Numbered from the stretch's first letter, positions 35,698 to 45,070 are shown. The stretch is DNA of 64,000 nt from Candidatus Woesearchaeota archaeon (GCA_020854775.1 JAHKLZ010000009.1:1-64000), one strand, 5' to 3'. Numbers and translations: made by a program. Notes: generated from the letters alone by a model not told the origin.

Positions 35698-36573
35698 ATG
35701 AATGAGTTAAAATCAAAGAACTTCGTAATGCTTAAAGATATTCGTGATTTAAGCCCTGACGTAGATGTTAGTAGTGATTTTTCTAAGGGTGTTATTAGTT
35801 CTTCTTTGACTACTAAGACATTCAATGAATTAAATGTTTTGAAGATTTTAGAGTTGAAAGATTCTTCTCATTTAACATTGAATGTTAAAAAAAATACTAA
35901 TTTTGAATTAGCTATATTAATGGCTTCTGATGATAAATCATTAGTTGTTGAAGCTTTTTTAGAAGAGAATTCTTTTGCAAGAATTATTTGTTTTTCTAAT
36001 AAGAAATCTTTGGTTAAGCATAATTCTGTTTGTGAGAAAAATTCTAGGTTTGAAGCAGTTAATTTTTCTACTAATGAATTAGTGGCTGATTCTGTTTCTC
36101 GTTTGAAAGACGACGCGTCTTGTTTAATTATTAACAGTTATTTGAATAAAGGTGTCGATTCTAATATTAAGGATAAGGTTATTCATGTTGGTGAGAATAA
36201 TTCTTCTTTAATAAGTTCTAGGTCTTATTTATTAAATTCTAAGAGTGATTCTCGTGGCTTAATCAGGATTGAGCCTTCTGCTTTTAATGCTCAAGGTTTT
36301 CAAGAGTCTAATTCTTTGATTGAGGGTGATTCAAGATTTATTTCTGTTCCCGACTTAGAAATTCTTAATAACGAGGTTAAATGTAGTCATGGTTCTACTA
36401 TTTCTAGGATTAAAGATGAGGATTTGTTTTATTTTGAGTCAAGAGGGATATCTAAAGATGAAGCTAGAAAAATGCTAATTAGCGGTCACGTTTTAGGTGT
36501 TCTTCCTTCTTCTCAGATTAAAGATTTTGCGAATGATTTATTAATTGATTTTTTAAGAGGGGTTAGTTCATGA
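35698..36573 (+). CDS. sufD: SufD-like Fe-S assembly protein
   Basis: 291 aa, shorter than typical SufD (about 400) because the N-terminal part is reduced. The beta-helix core and the conserved end HGSTISRIKDEDLFYFESRG (SufB/SufD C-terminal motif, with the His that takes part in cluster formation) are present. It partners SufB in the BC2D complex. It is 4 nt after sufB and overlaps sufS by 4 nt. Confidence 0.88.
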   Translation: MNELKSKNFVMLKDIRDLSPDVDVSSDFSKGVISSSLTTKTFNELNVLKILELKDSSHLTLNVKKNTNFELAILMASDDKSLVVEAFLEENSFARIICFSNKKSLVKHNSVCEKNSRFEAVNFSTNELVADSVSRLKDDASCLIINSYLNKGVDSNIKDKVIHVGENNSSLISSRSYLLNSKSDSRGLIRIEPSAFNAQGFQESNSLIEGDSRFISVPDLEILNNEVKCSHGSTISRIKDEDLFYFESRGISKDEARKMLISGHVLGVLPSSQIKDFANDLLIDFLRGVSS

Positions 36574-37751
36574 AAAAAGATTTTCCGTTGTTAAAAAATA
36601 TTGCTTATTTAGATAACGCAGCCACCACTCAGAAACCTATTTGTGTAATTAATAAAGTAATTAGTTTTTATGAAAATAGTAATGCTAATCCTCATCGCGG
36701 AATTTATGATTTGGCTGTTAAAGCAACTGATGAATTAGAGAATTCTAGGAATATCATATCTGATTTTATTGGTGCTTCTGTTGATGAAGTTTTCTTTGTT
36801 AAAAACGCGACTGATGGTTTTAATTATTTGGCTAATTCTTACAAGATTTTATTAAATAATTTTTCTTCAGATAAAAAAGGTAATATTGTAACAACAATAA
36901 TGGAGCATCATAGTAATTTTGTTCCTTGGTTAAAATTATGTGAGTTTGTCAATCTTGATTTTAAAGTTGCTAATCACATTGATGTTGAAGAAAAAATTGT
37001 TGAGTTAGTTGATGAAAATACTAAGATTGTTTCTTTTACTTTGATGTCTAATGTATCAGGTAAAATTATTGATGCTAAAAAATTAATTAAAAAAATAAGA
37101 CTTAAGAATGATTCTTGCGTAATAATAATTGATGCTGCTCAAGGAATTGCTCATCAAGAAATTAATGTTAAAGATTTAGATTGTGATTTCTTGGTTTTTT
37201 CAGGTCATAAAATTTATGGTCCTTTAGGTGTTGGAGTAGTTTATGGTAAAAAGTATTTGCTTGAATCTTTATTTCCTTCTAGTTTCGGTGGTGGAATGGT
37301 TCTTGATTATAAGAATAAAGAATTTTCGTTTCAAGAAATTCCTCACAGGTTCGAATCTGGTTCTTTAGATGTTGCTAGTATTTCTGGTTTGGGAGAAGCA
37401 ATAAAATATTTTTCTAATATAAAAGATAAGTTCGTTATTGAAAATAAATTAAAAGAATTCGCTTTATCTGAATTAAGAAAAATTGAGGGTTTAAGAATTA
37501 TAGGTCATGATTCTGATGATTATGGTCCTGTTATTAGTTTCATAATAGAAGGAATTCATACTCATGACTTGGCTACTGTTGCTGATTCGTTTAATGTTTG
37601 TATAAGAGCAGGTCATCATTGTGCTAAGCCTTACTTGGACGCTCTTGGTTTCGACGCTGTTTCTAGGGTTAGTTTAGCTTTTTATAATGATGTTGAAGAC
37701 ATCGTGAAATTAATTGACGCTATTAAGAAAGCAAAGGTGATATTCAAATGA
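36570..37751 (+). CDS. sufS: Cysteine desulfurase SufS
   Basis: 393-aa class-II PLP cysteine desulfurase that supplies sulfur as persulfide. AYLDNAATTQKP at the start, PLP Lys in FSGHKIYGPLG, SFGGGMV, and the active Cys in RAGHHCAKP near 349 are present. Class-II type (SufS) because of the short, ordered Cys loop. It overlaps sufD and sufU by 4 nt each, so translation is coupled. Confidence 0.95.
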   Translation: MKKDFPLLKNIAYLDNAATTQKPICVINKVISFYENSNANPHRGIYDLAVKATDELENSRNIISDFIGASVDEVFFVKNATDGFNYLANSYKILLNNFSSDKKGNIVTTIMEHHSNFVPWLKLCEFVNLDFKVANHIDVEEKIVELVDENTKIVSFTLMSNVSGKIIDAKKLIKKIRLKNDSCVIIIDAAQGIAHQEINVKDLDCDFLVFSGHKIYGPLGVGVVYGKKYLLESLFPSSFGGGMVLDYKNKEFSFQEIPHRFESGSLDVASISGLGEAIKYFSNIKDKFVIENKLKEFALSELRKIEGLRIIGHDSDDYGPVISFIIEGIHTHDLATVADSFNVCIRAGHHCAKPYLDALGFDAVSRVSLAFYNDVEDIVKLIDAIKKAKVIFK

Positions 37752-38131
37752 GTGATTTGTATCGTCAAATAATACTTGAACATTATAAGAATCCTTTGAA
37801 TAAAGGTAAGTTGTTAAATCCTACTGTTACTATACTTGATTCTAATCCTTTATGCGGAGATAACATAGAGTTATTTTTGTTAATAAAAAATGATGTGTTA
37901 AAAGATATTTCTTTTGAAGGAAAGGGTTGTGCTTTGAGTATTGCTTCAGCATCTATTTTATCTGAGCATGTTAAAAACAAAAATATTAATGAAATAAAAA
38001 ATATGACTAGGGAAGATGTTTATGCTCTTCTAGGTATTGATGTTTCTCCTGCTAGGAATAAGTGTGTTATGCTTGCTCTTAGCGCGATTAAAAAAAGTAT
38101 TTTTAATTACGAAAAAATTAAAGGTGATTGA
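37748..38131 (+). CDS. sufU: Fe-S scaffold/sulfur-transfer protein SufU
   Basis: 127 aa. Three conserved Cys are present: NPLCGDN, GKGCALS and NKCVML, with the first Asp of CGD. The GKGCALSIASAS segment marks the IscU/SufU family, with SufU-type placement next to sufS. It probably accepts sulfur from SufS and passes it to SufBCD. Confidence 0.92.
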   Translation: MSDLYRQIILEHYKNPLNKGKLLNPTVTILDSNPLCGDNIELFLLIKNDVLKDISFEGKGCALSIASASILSEHVKNKNINEIKNMTREDVYALLGIDVSPARNKCVMLALSAIKKSIFNYEKIKGD

Positions 38132-38908
38132 ATGGTTAAAGATGAAAATGTTGTTAATCAAGAATTGTTGGTTGTTAAGGACTTATTTGTCTCTATGAGT
38201 TCTGATTCTGGTAAAGAAATAATAAAAAATGTTTCTTTTAATGTTAATAAGGGTGAAACAGTTGTTATTATTGGTCCTAATGGTTCTGGTAAAAGCACTA
38301 TTGCTAAGGCTCTTACTGGTTTTCCTGGTTTAAATATTAAAGGCGACGTTATTTTTAATGATGAGATTCTTTTTGATTTAAGTCCTACTGAGCGTTCTAG
38401 GAAAGGTTTGTTTATGTCTTTTCAGAGTCCTGTTGAGATTCAAGGTGTTACTTTGTCTAATTTTTTAAGAACTGCTATTAATGCTAGAAGACCTAAGGAT
38501 AATAAAATAAATCTTAGGGATTTTGTTTCATTGTTAAATGAAGCTATGGCTTCTTTGAATATTCCTAAGGAATTTGCTCATAGGGATTTAAACCATGGTC
38601 TTAGTGGTGGTGAAAAAAAGAAAGCTGAGATGCTTCAATTATTCATGCTTAATCCTGTTTTGGCTATTCTTGACGAGACTGATTCGGGTTTGGATGTTGA
38701 TGCTTTAAAAGAAGTTTGTTTAGGTATTAATAAGTTAAAAGAGTTAAATCCTGATCTTGGTTTAATAGTGATTACTCATTATAAGAGGATGCTTGATTAT
38801 TTAAATCCTGATAAAGTATTAGTTCTTGTTAATGGTGAGATAAAGAAGCGAGGCGGTGAGGAACTTGTTCATTTAATTGAAGAAAAAGGTTTTGAGGTGT
38901 TTAAATGA
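38132..38908 (+). CDS. sufC: Fe-S assembly ATPase SufC
   Basis: 258-aa ABC-type ATPase of the SufBCD complex. Walker A GPNGSGKST, the SufC-typical FQSPVEIQGV, signature LSGGEKKKAEMLQL and Walker B LAILDETDSGLDVDAL are present. Being last of the suf genes is unusual, as sufC often precedes sufB. It follows sufU without a gap, and its stop overlaps the next gene (endonuclease IV) by 4 nt, which continues the operon. Confidence 0.95.
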   Translation: MVKDENVVNQELLVVKDLFVSMSSDSGKEIIKNVSFNVNKGETVVIIGPNGSGKSTIAKALTGFPGLNIKGDVIFNDEILFDLSPTERSRKGLFMSFQSPVEIQGVTLSNFLRTAINARRPKDNKINLRDFVSLLNEAMASLNIPKEFAHRDLNHGLSGGEKKKAEMLQLFMLNPVLAILDETDSGLDVDALKEVCLGINKLKELNPDLGLIVITHYKRMLDYLNPDKVLVLVNGEIKKRGGEELVHLIEEKGFEVFK

Positions 38909-39771
38909 TTGATTTTTCTAAAATAAAAATAAGAAGACCTAAGGATTTAAGGTTCTCTTCAGCGGGCATTCCTCTTAGTACGCCTGTGAGAAATACTGGT
39001 GAAGGTGTAAAGCATGTGCGCAGTCTTGGTCTTGGGGGTATGGAATTAGAATTTGTTCATTCTGTTAATCTTAATCAGGAAGCGGCTTTATCAGTGGGTA
39101 AAATCGCTGATGAACACGACGTTGTTTTGTCCGCGCATGGTTCTTATTATATAAATTTGAATGCTTTGGAGCCTCAAAAAGTTGGTGCTAGTAAGTCAAG
39201 GATTCTTGAAGCTGCAAAGATTGCTAGGTTGGCTGGTGCGTTTAGTGTTACTTTTCATCCTGCTTTTTATTTGAAGGATTCTAAAGAAATTGTTTATAAC
39301 AATGTAAGAACTCAGCTTCAAAAAATAGTTCAGGAATTAAAAGACAAGGGTAATGATATAACTATAAGTCCTGAGACTACGGGTAAGGGTACTCAGTTTG
39401 GTGATTTAAAAGAGCTTGTTAGTCTTAGTGCTGAAGTTGATCAAGTTAGACCTTGTATTGATTTTGCTCATCTTCATGCTCGTTCTGTTGGTAAGTATAA
39501 TTCTTTAGAAGAGTTTCGTTCAGTGTTATCTATTGTAGAGGATGGTTTGGGTAGGGAAGCACTTGATAATATGCATATGCACGTTGCGGGTATTGCGTAT
39601 GGTGATAAGGGTGAGAAGCATCATTTAATACTTGAAGATTCAGATTTAAAATATGATGCTTTATTGAGGGCTTTAAAAGAATTTAAAGTGAAGGGTTCTT
39701 TGGTTTGTGAAAGTCCTAACATAGAAGGTGATGCTTTACTTTTGAAAAAAACGTATGAGTCAATAAAATAA
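38905..39771 (+). CDS. nfo: Endonuclease IV-like AP endonuclease
   Basis: 288-aa TIM-barrel apurinic/apyrimidinic endonuclease. Metal-ligand segments are recognisable: SAHGSYYINL, VTFHPAFYL, ISPETTGKG, CIDFAHLHARS and MHMHVAGIAYGDKGEKHH, the last close to the family H-x-D-x4-G pattern. It cleaves abasic and oxidised sites in base-excision repair. It is translationally coupled to sufC (ATGA overlap), which links DNA repair to the iron-sulfur operon, a combination that suits oxidative stress. Confidence 0.9.
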   Translation: MIDFSKIKIRRPKDLRFSSAGIPLSTPVRNTGEGVKHVRSLGLGGMELEFVHSVNLNQEAALSVGKIADEHDVVLSAHGSYYINLNALEPQKVGASKSRILEAAKIARLAGAFSVTFHPAFYLKDSKEIVYNNVRTQLQKIVQELKDKGNDITISPETTGKGTQFGDLKELVSLSAEVDQVRPCIDFAHLHARSVGKYNSLEEFRSVLSIVEDGLGREALDNMHMHVAGIAYGDKGEKHHLILEDSDLKYDALLRALKEFKVKGSLVCESPNIEGDALLLKKTYESIK

Positions 39772-39783
39772 TGAGGGGAAAAA

Positions 39784-40185
39784 ATGGATACTTTAAGCAC
39801 GGTTAATAAAAATAAGGATCAAGTAGAGCAACATTTTAGTTGGGATGATATTGTTTTGATTATTAACAAATTTGTTCCTGTATTTAAAGATAAAAAATAT
39901 GATTTTATTTTTGGTATTCCTAGAGGTGGTTTAATAATTGCTACTTTATTAAGTTATAAGTTGAATGTTCCTTTAGTTCTTGACGAATCTAAGCTTCCTA
40001 GTCTTAGCAATGTTTTAGTAGTTGATGATATAGCTGATACAGGTAATACTTTGTCTAAATATGAATCTCTTGGTTTTGATTCTTTCACCATTTTTTATAA
40101 GGATAAATCAATTGTTAAGCCTGCTTTTTTTGGTGAAGTAAAACTTGATGAAACTTGGATTGTTTTTCCGTGGGAGGTTGATTAA
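39784..40185 (+). CDS. Phosphoribosyltransferase-like protein
   Basis: 133 aa. VLVVDDIADTGNTLSKYE is the PRPP-binding loop of type I phosphoribosyltransferases, and FIFGIPRGGLIIATLLSYKL the upstream strand-loop (PPi loop). Short for a purine PRTase (usual 150-190), like the compact xanthine/guanine type in archaea. Substrate not assigned. Ribosome site GAGGGG lies 5 nt before the ATG. Co-directional, 12 nt after nfo. Confidence 0.75.
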   Translation: MDTLSTVNKNKDQVEQHFSWDDIVLIINKFVPVFKDKKYDFIFGIPRGGLIIATLLSYKLNVPLVLDESKLPSLSNVLVVDDIADTGNTLSKYESLGFDSFTIFYKDKSIVKPAFFGEVKLDETWIVFPWEVD

Positions 40186-40186
40186 A

Positions 40187-40735
40187 ATGATTAAAAGAGT
40201 CATAATTATTCATGGTTGGGGAGCTACTCCTGAGTCTGATTGGTTTCCTTTTTTGAAAAAAGAATTGTTAAAAAAAGGTTACGAGGTTGAAGTTCCTGAA
40301 ATGCCTAATACTGATGAGCCTAATATTAGTGAGTGGGTTTCTGAGCTTGATAAGTTAAAGCCTGATGAGTTCACTATTTTAGTAGGTCATTCTGTTGGTT
40401 GTAGAACCATTCTTAATTATTTAAAAAATAATAATATCAAAGTAAAAAAAGTGATTTTGGTTGCGCCTTGGTTAAATATTAACTTAGAGGTTCTTGATAA
40501 TGAAGAAAAAGAAATTGTTAAGCCTTGGATTAATGATTATTTGGTTCTTGATGATTTAAGAAAAAAGTCGAGTTTTGTTGTTGTTCATTCTTTGAATGAT
40601 CCTTTTTCTTTTAAGGAAGATATTGAAGAATTATTAATTTCTTTGAATGCTGAAGAAGTTAATTTAGGAAATAAAGGTCATATTAACGCGGAGGATGGCA
40701 AAATTGATTTGCCTGAGATTTTAAAGTTTTTTTAA
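40187..40735 (+). CDS. RBBP9/YdeN-type alpha/beta serine hydrolase
   Basis: About 182 aa from ATG 40187, chosen because GGGAGGT at 40172-40178 is 8 nt upstream and earlier starts overlap the preceding gene. IIIHGWGATPESDWFP is the oxyanion-side opening of RBBP9-like hydrolases, VGHSVGC the nucleophile elbow, and the likely acid (LNDPF) and His (GHINAEDG) follow. Compact fold without lid. Substrate unknown. One codon-width after the phosphoribosyltransferase stop. Confidence 0.85.
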   Translation: MIKRVIIIHGWGATPESDWFPFLKKELLKKGYEVEVPEMPNTDEPNISEWVSELDKLKPDEFTILVGHSVGCRTILNYLKNNNIKVKKVILVAPWLNINLEVLDNEEKEIVKPWINDYLVLDDLRKKSSFVVVHSLNDPFSFKEDIEELLISLNAEEVNLGNKGHINAEDGKIDLPEILKFF

Positions 40736-40756
40736 ATTGCATGGAGGTGTAATAAA

Positions 40757-41347
40757 ATGGAAGAATTGCCTGAATTAGGATATGAGTATGATGCTTTGAA
40801 GCCTTATATTGATGAGGAAACGATGAGGATTCATCATTCTAAGCATCATCAAGCATACGTTGATAAGTACAACGCAGCTGTTAAAGGAACTGAATTTGAG
40901 GATGTTCCTGTGGATGATGTTTTGAAGGATTTAGACAAATTGCCTGGTGAGATTAAGCAGGCTGTTATTAATAATGGTGGGGGTCATTCTAATCATAAGT
41001 TGTTTTGGTCCTTGTTGAAAAAAGATGTTTCTATGCCTGAGGAGCTTAAAGAATTATTGATTGAAAATTTTAGTAGTGTTGAGAATTTTAAGGAATTATT
41101 TAAAGAAGCTGCTCTTACTCAGTTTGGTTCTGGTTGGGCTTGGCTCGTTAAGGATGGTGATTTCCTTAAAATTTTAAAAACTCAGAATCAAGACACCCCT
41201 TTAAGTCAGGGTTTGAAGCCTTTATTAACTATTGATGTCTGGGAGCACGCATATTATTTAATGTATCAAAACAGGCGTCCTGAATACGTTGAAAACTTTT
41301 TTAACGTCGTGAATTGGGAAGAAGTTCTTAGAAGACTCGAAGAATAA
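40757..41347 (+). CDS. sodA: Superoxide dismutase, Mn/Fe type
   Basis: 196-aa enzyme that converts superoxide to H2O2 and O2. Metal ligands H26, H80, D160 and H164 are all present (IDVWEHAYY). GGGHSNH and Gln145 in NQDTPL fit the Mn-type outer sphere; Fe use or a cambialistic enzyme is possible. GGAGGTG lies 8 nt before the ATG. The gene follows the suf-nfo-hydrolase run co-directionally and reinforces the oxidative-stress theme; it also implies at least occasional oxygen exposure. Confidence 0.93.
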   Translation: MEELPELGYEYDALKPYIDEETMRIHHSKHHQAYVDKYNAAVKGTEFEDVPVDDVLKDLDKLPGEIKQAVINNGGGHSNHKLFWSLLKKDVSMPEELKELLIENFSSVENFKELFKEAALTQFGSGWAWLVKDGDFLKILKTQNQDTPLSQGLKPLLTIDVWEHAYYLMYQNRRPEYVENFFNVVNWEEVLRRLEE

Positions 41348-41453
41348 ATTTTTTTTTTTGTTTTTTTGTTTTTTTTTTCAAAACATTTTTATTGTTTGCT
41401 TTTTAATTATTTTTTTTAATTATGATTTTTTTTTTGGATTGGAGGTTGTTAAT

Positions 41454-42941
41454 ATGAAATTAAGTGTGAAAAAAGATTTGGATGCGTCCAAGAAATTGTT
41501 AGTTCTTGGTTTTTTTAGTGATGATAAAGATTATTATAAAGATTTGAATTCTTTGGTTCATCAAAAAATTGTTAGTGCTTTAAATAATAAGACGTTTAAT
41601 GAAAAAATTGGTAGTACTATTAGGTTAATGATTAATGATTCTGTTTATGATGAAGTATTGGTTGTTTCTCTTGGTTCTTCTAATGATTTAAGCTCTGAAG
41701 TTGTTAGGCGAGCTTTGAGTAGAGGGGTTAATCATTGTAAATCTTTAAGGATTAAGGGTTTTACTACTAACATAGCTGATTTGGTTCGTGTTAAGAATTT
41801 AGAAGTTAACAAGATTGGTTTGGCTTGTGGTGAATCAGTTGTTCTTAGCAGTTATGTATTTAACAAGTATTCTTCTAAGGCTAAAGATAATGTTGATTTA
41901 GATGAGGTTGTTTTTTCTTGGTCTGATTCTAAGTCTTTAAAGAAGTTCTCCGATTTTTTAAACAAAGGTAGCATGATAGGTGAATCTACTAATTTCGCGA
42001 AGAACTTAGTTAATGAGCCTGCTTGTGTTGCTAGTCCTGCTTATATTGAGTCTGAAGCTAAAAAACTCGCGAAAAATTCTTCTTTGTCTTTGAAGGTTTT
42101 TCAAAAGAAGGATTTAGAAAAGCTAGGTATGAACTTGATTTTGAATGTTGGTAAAGGTAGTGATTTTGCGCCGAGACTTCTCGTCTTAGAATATAAAGGA
42201 GGAAGTAATTCTTCGAGTCACGTATTAGTTGGTAAAGGTATTACTTTTGATTCTGGTGGTTATAATATTAAACCTACAGGTTATATTGAAGATATGAAGC
42301 AAGACATGGCTGGTGCAGCTGCAGTTCTTGGAACTTTTAGGGCTTTAACTTTGTTAAAACCTAAGATTTCGGTTTCAGCAATTATTCCTTTGGCTGAGAA
42401 CATGATTTCTAATAATGCTTACAGACCAGGAGATATTATTAAGTCGCATAATGGTAAATCCGTTGAGATTCTTAACACGGACGCTGAGGGTCGTTTAATA
42501 TTAGCGGATGCTTTGAGTTATGCTACTAAGAAGTACAAAGGTGCTTGTTTTATTGATATTGCTACTCTTACAGGGGCTGCTGGTTTCGTAACGGGTCATT
42601 TAGCTACGCCTATGATTGGTAATAATAATAAGTTATTAGATGATTTGAAAGTTGCTGGTTTAGAGAGCTTTGATCGTGTTTGGGAGCTTCCTTTTTTTGA
42701 GGATTATCATGAATGGATGGATTCTGATGTCGCTGATTATTCTAATATTTCTAAGAAGTTTGATAGGTCCGCAGGCGTAATTACTGGTGGTGTGTTTTTA
42801 TCTAAGTTCGTTGGGGATGAAAAGTGGGTTCATCTTGATATTGGTGGAACTGCTTATTTGAAGGAGCCTATTTTTTATAATCAGAAATACGCGTCAGGTG
42901 CTGGTGTTAGACTTTTAACGTATCTTCTTAATAAATTTTAA
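41454..42941 (+). CDS. pepA: Leucyl aminopeptidase (M17)
   Basis: 495 aa from ATG 41454, where GGAGGT is 7 nt upstream; the longer frame starting at 41358 runs through T-rich leader sequence and is rejected. M17 metal-binding core: GKGITFDSGGYNIKP, DMAGAAAVLG and the signature NTDAEGRLILADAL, plus the catalytic Arg in the same motif. Two-metal aminopeptidase removing N-terminal Leu and similar residues. Last co-directional gene of the block; the next gene is convergent. Confidence 0.95.
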   Translation: MKLSVKKDLDASKKLLVLGFFSDDKDYYKDLNSLVHQKIVSALNNKTFNEKIGSTIRLMINDSVYDEVLVVSLGSSNDLSSEVVRRALSRGVNHCKSLRIKGFTTNIADLVRVKNLEVNKIGLACGESVVLSSYVFNKYSSKAKDNVDLDEVVFSWSDSKSLKKFSDFLNKGSMIGESTNFAKNLVNEPACVASPAYIESEAKKLAKNSSLSLKVFQKKDLEKLGMNLILNVGKGSDFAPRLLVLEYKGGSNSSSHVLVGKGITFDSGGYNIKPTGYIEDMKQDMAGAAAVLGTFRALTLLKPKISVSAIIPLAENMISNNAYRPGDIIKSHNGKSVEILNTDAEGRLILADALSYATKKYKGACFIDIATLTGAAGFVTGHLATPMIGNNNKLLDDLKVAGLESFDRVWELPFFEDYHEWMDSDVADYSNISKKFDRSAGVITGGVFLSKFVGDEKWVHLDIGGTAYLKEPIFYNQKYASGAGVRLLTYLLNKF

Positions 42942-42947
42942 TTTTTT

Positions 42948-43742
42948 TTATTTTTTTAGAATTTCGTTAATTATTTTTTGTACGTCTTTGTGTGTTTCTG
43001 CTATTATTAATTTTTCAGGATACTCTTTTTTTAGTCTTTCCACGAGTTTTTCTTGTTCGTGATGTTCAAATCGTATTAATACGCAGTTTATTCCTTTTTT
43101 TAAGAAGTCTTCTATGTTCTTAGGATCATCTTCTATAAAACAAATTACTTCGTGATTTTTGTACTTGTTTATTATTTCTTCGTAAGCTCTTATTTTTTTC
43201 TTTTCAAAAAATATTTCTTTAAGACCTACTTCGTTTTTTAAGTTCCATTCTTGAGTCGTAGACGTTATTTCTTTATATAATTCAGGTTCTTTTTTTGCGT
43301 GTATTCCTCTAGCAGTTATGCCTATTATTATTAATTCAGGATGTCTTTTTTTTAATTCTTTGTTCATATCTATTATTTCTTGTATTCGTCCAGTTTTGTA
43401 ATGCGTGCTTTTTCTGAAATCTTCAAATGTAGAAAAAAGCAACGATTCAAGTTCTATGAAGTCATCTTTCTCGTATATGCTGGCATTTCTTTCCAGTATT
43501 ATTTTTTTTGTTTTCTCTATTTTTTCTTTGTACTTATCATTCAACAACTCAACGTGTTCCTTTATACAATTACCATTTTTTTGTTCCATCAAGAAATAAT
43601 CTATTAAGTAAGGCATCTTTGTTTCTAAGAATTTATTCATCAATTCTTCAGTTATAAGTCCTTGTTCAAACAAGTACTCAACGTGTTTCTCTTTGAAAGG
43701 ATAAGAGACATTATCTATGTCTTGAAGTATTATTTTAGCCAT
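42948..43742 (-). CDS. HAD-like hydrolase
   Basis: 264 aa. Motif I appears as LQDIDNVSYPF near residues 6-16 (DxD), motif II as IIIGITARG, and motif IV as CFIEDDPKNIEDFLKKG; between I and II is an alpha-helical cap of about 110 residues. Orphan phosphatase of unknown substrate. It is 2 nt from the downstream end of trxB and shares its strand, so it is probably co-transcribed with trxB. Confidence 0.65.
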   Translation of the reverse strand: MAKIILQDIDNVSYPFKEKHVEYLFEQGLITEELMNKFLETKMPYLIDYFLMEQKNGNCIKEHVELLNDKYKEKIEKTKKIILERNASIYEKDDFIELESLLFSTFEDFRKSTHYKTGRIQEIIDMNKELKKRHPELIIIGITARGIHAKKEPELYKEITSTTQEWNLKNEVGLKEIFFEKKKIRAYEEIINKYKNHEVICFIEDDPKNIEDFLKKGINCVLIRFEHHEQEKLVERLKKEYPEKLIIAETHKDVQKIINEILKK

Positions 43743-43744
43743 TC

Positions 43745-44665
43745 TTATTCTTTGCTTTCAAGATATTTTTCTACTTGCATAGCTGCCATGCATCCGCTTC
43801 CCGCAGCTGTTATTGCTTGTCTGAATCTTATGTCTTGCACGTCTCCTGCTCCGAAAACACCTTTAAGATTAGTATTCATATCCCTATCTGTTTTCAAATA
43901 TCCTTTTTCATCCAAATCAATTTTATCTTTGAATATATTCGTGTTAGGAATATGACCTAGAGCTAAGAATACACCGTCACATTTTATCTCTGTTATTTCT
44001 CCTGTTTGTGTATCTTTTAATTTCGCGCCTGTAACTCCTTGTTCATCTCCTAGTATTTCATGTATTTCTTTATTCCAAATAACATCTGTTTTAGGATTCT
44101 TAAAGAAACGATCCTGCATTATTTTGCTAGCTCTGAATTCATCCCTTCTATGTATGACTGTTACTTTATTTGCAAATTTTGTTAAGAAATTTGATTCTTC
44201 CATCGCTGAGTCTCCTCCTCCAACTACTAAGACTTCTTTTCCTCTGTAAAAGAATCCGTCGCAAGTAGCGCAAGTTCCAACACCGCGTCCTTTGTATCTT
44301 TTTTCTGATTCTATACCTAACCAACGAGCACTCGCACCCGTGGCTATTATTAATGATTCGGTTATTAATTCTTCTTTGTTACTCAATGTTATTTTATAAT
44401 TTCCTTCGTGTTCTTCAAATTTAGTAGCTATTTCTTCTTTGAATCTCGCACCGAATTTTTCTGCTTGAGCTTTTGCTTTCTCTGTTAACTCAAGTCCTTG
44501 CACTCCTTCAGGGAATCCTGGGAAATTCTCTACTTCCGTAGTCATTGTGAGTTGTCCTCCACTTTGAGGGCCTGATATTACTAAAGGTGAGAGTGTTGCT
44601 CTCGCCGCGTATATAGCCGCGGTTAGTCCTGCGATTCCATTTCCTAATATTATGACTTTTTCCAT
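43745..44665 (-). CDS. trxB: Thioredoxin reductase
   Basis: 306 aa from ATG 44665; GAGG 9 nt upstream of it rules out the frame-extending ATG at 44689. FAD motif GNGIAGLTAA at 8-17, redox pair C132-A-T-C135 and NADPH motif GGGDSAMEES are present, and GAGDVQDIRFRQ binds FAD near the C-terminus. Normal short TrxR type. Reduces thioredoxin or glutaredoxin-like partners using NAD(P)H. Followed by the HAD-like gene. Confidence 0.95.
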   Translation of the reverse strand: MEKVIILGNGIAGLTAAIYAARATLSPLVISGPQSGGQLTMTTEVENFPGFPEGVQGLELTEKAKAQAEKFGARFKEEIATKFEEHEGNYKITLSNKEELITESLIIATGASARWLGIESEKRYKGRGVGTCATCDGFFYRGKEVLVVGGGDSAMEESNFLTKFANKVTVIHRRDEFRASKIMQDRFFKNPKTDVIWNKEIHEILGDEQGVTGAKLKDTQTGEITEIKCDGVFLALGHIPNTNIFKDKIDLDEKGYLKTDRDMNTNLKGVFGAGDVQDIRFRQAITAAGSGCMAAMQVEKYLESKE

Positions 44666-44826
44666 CTTATTTCCTCTTATTATTCTCAAATCATTATTTA
44701 ATTTATATGTCTTAGTATTTGTCTTTGTTTTATATTGTTTTTGGATGATTTATCTTATTAGTTGTTTTTTTGAGATAGTGTTTTAAATAAAAAATATTTA
44801 TATAATTGATTGTCTTTCTCTATTCA

Positions 44827-45060
44827 ATGATTGCTTGGATTTGTGATAGTTGCGGAGCTATGAATAAACAAGAAGAAAAACCTGTTTCTTGTCTTCTTTG
44901 TAATAGAAGAAGTAGTTTTACTCAAGTAGACGTAGTTGAAAAAAAAGATGAAGCTTCTGTTAAGTACGAAGAAGCTTTGAATAAATTAGAAGAATACGAA
45001 GAAGGCACTCCTAAAAGGAAGTTAGGGGATTATTCTTGTTCTTGTTCAAAAAAAGATTAA
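44827..45060 (+). CDS. Small zinc-ribbon protein
   Basis: 77 aa from ATG 44827; the frame opens earlier at 44806, but a TATA-like TTTATATAAT at about 44795-44804 would overlap that start and predicts a leaderless mRNA at the later one. CDSCG (C6 and C9) and CLLCN form a rubredoxin-like zinc ribbon, followed by a Lys/Glu-rich tail ending in CSCSKKD. Function unknown; may bind nucleic acid or a partner protein. It is 10 nt before the next gene. Confidence 0.65.
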   Translation: MIAWICDSCGAMNKQEEKPVSCLLCNRRSSFTQVDVVEKKDEASVKYEEALNKLEEYEEGTPKRKLGDYSCSCSKKD

Positions 45061-45070
45061 GAGGTGTTTT

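Noticed and set aside
37340-37366. T-loop-like GGTTCGAATCTGG
   Set aside because: It lies inside the sufS coding frame and has no tRNA arms around it. A similar string near 210 in aglB was rejected for the same reason.
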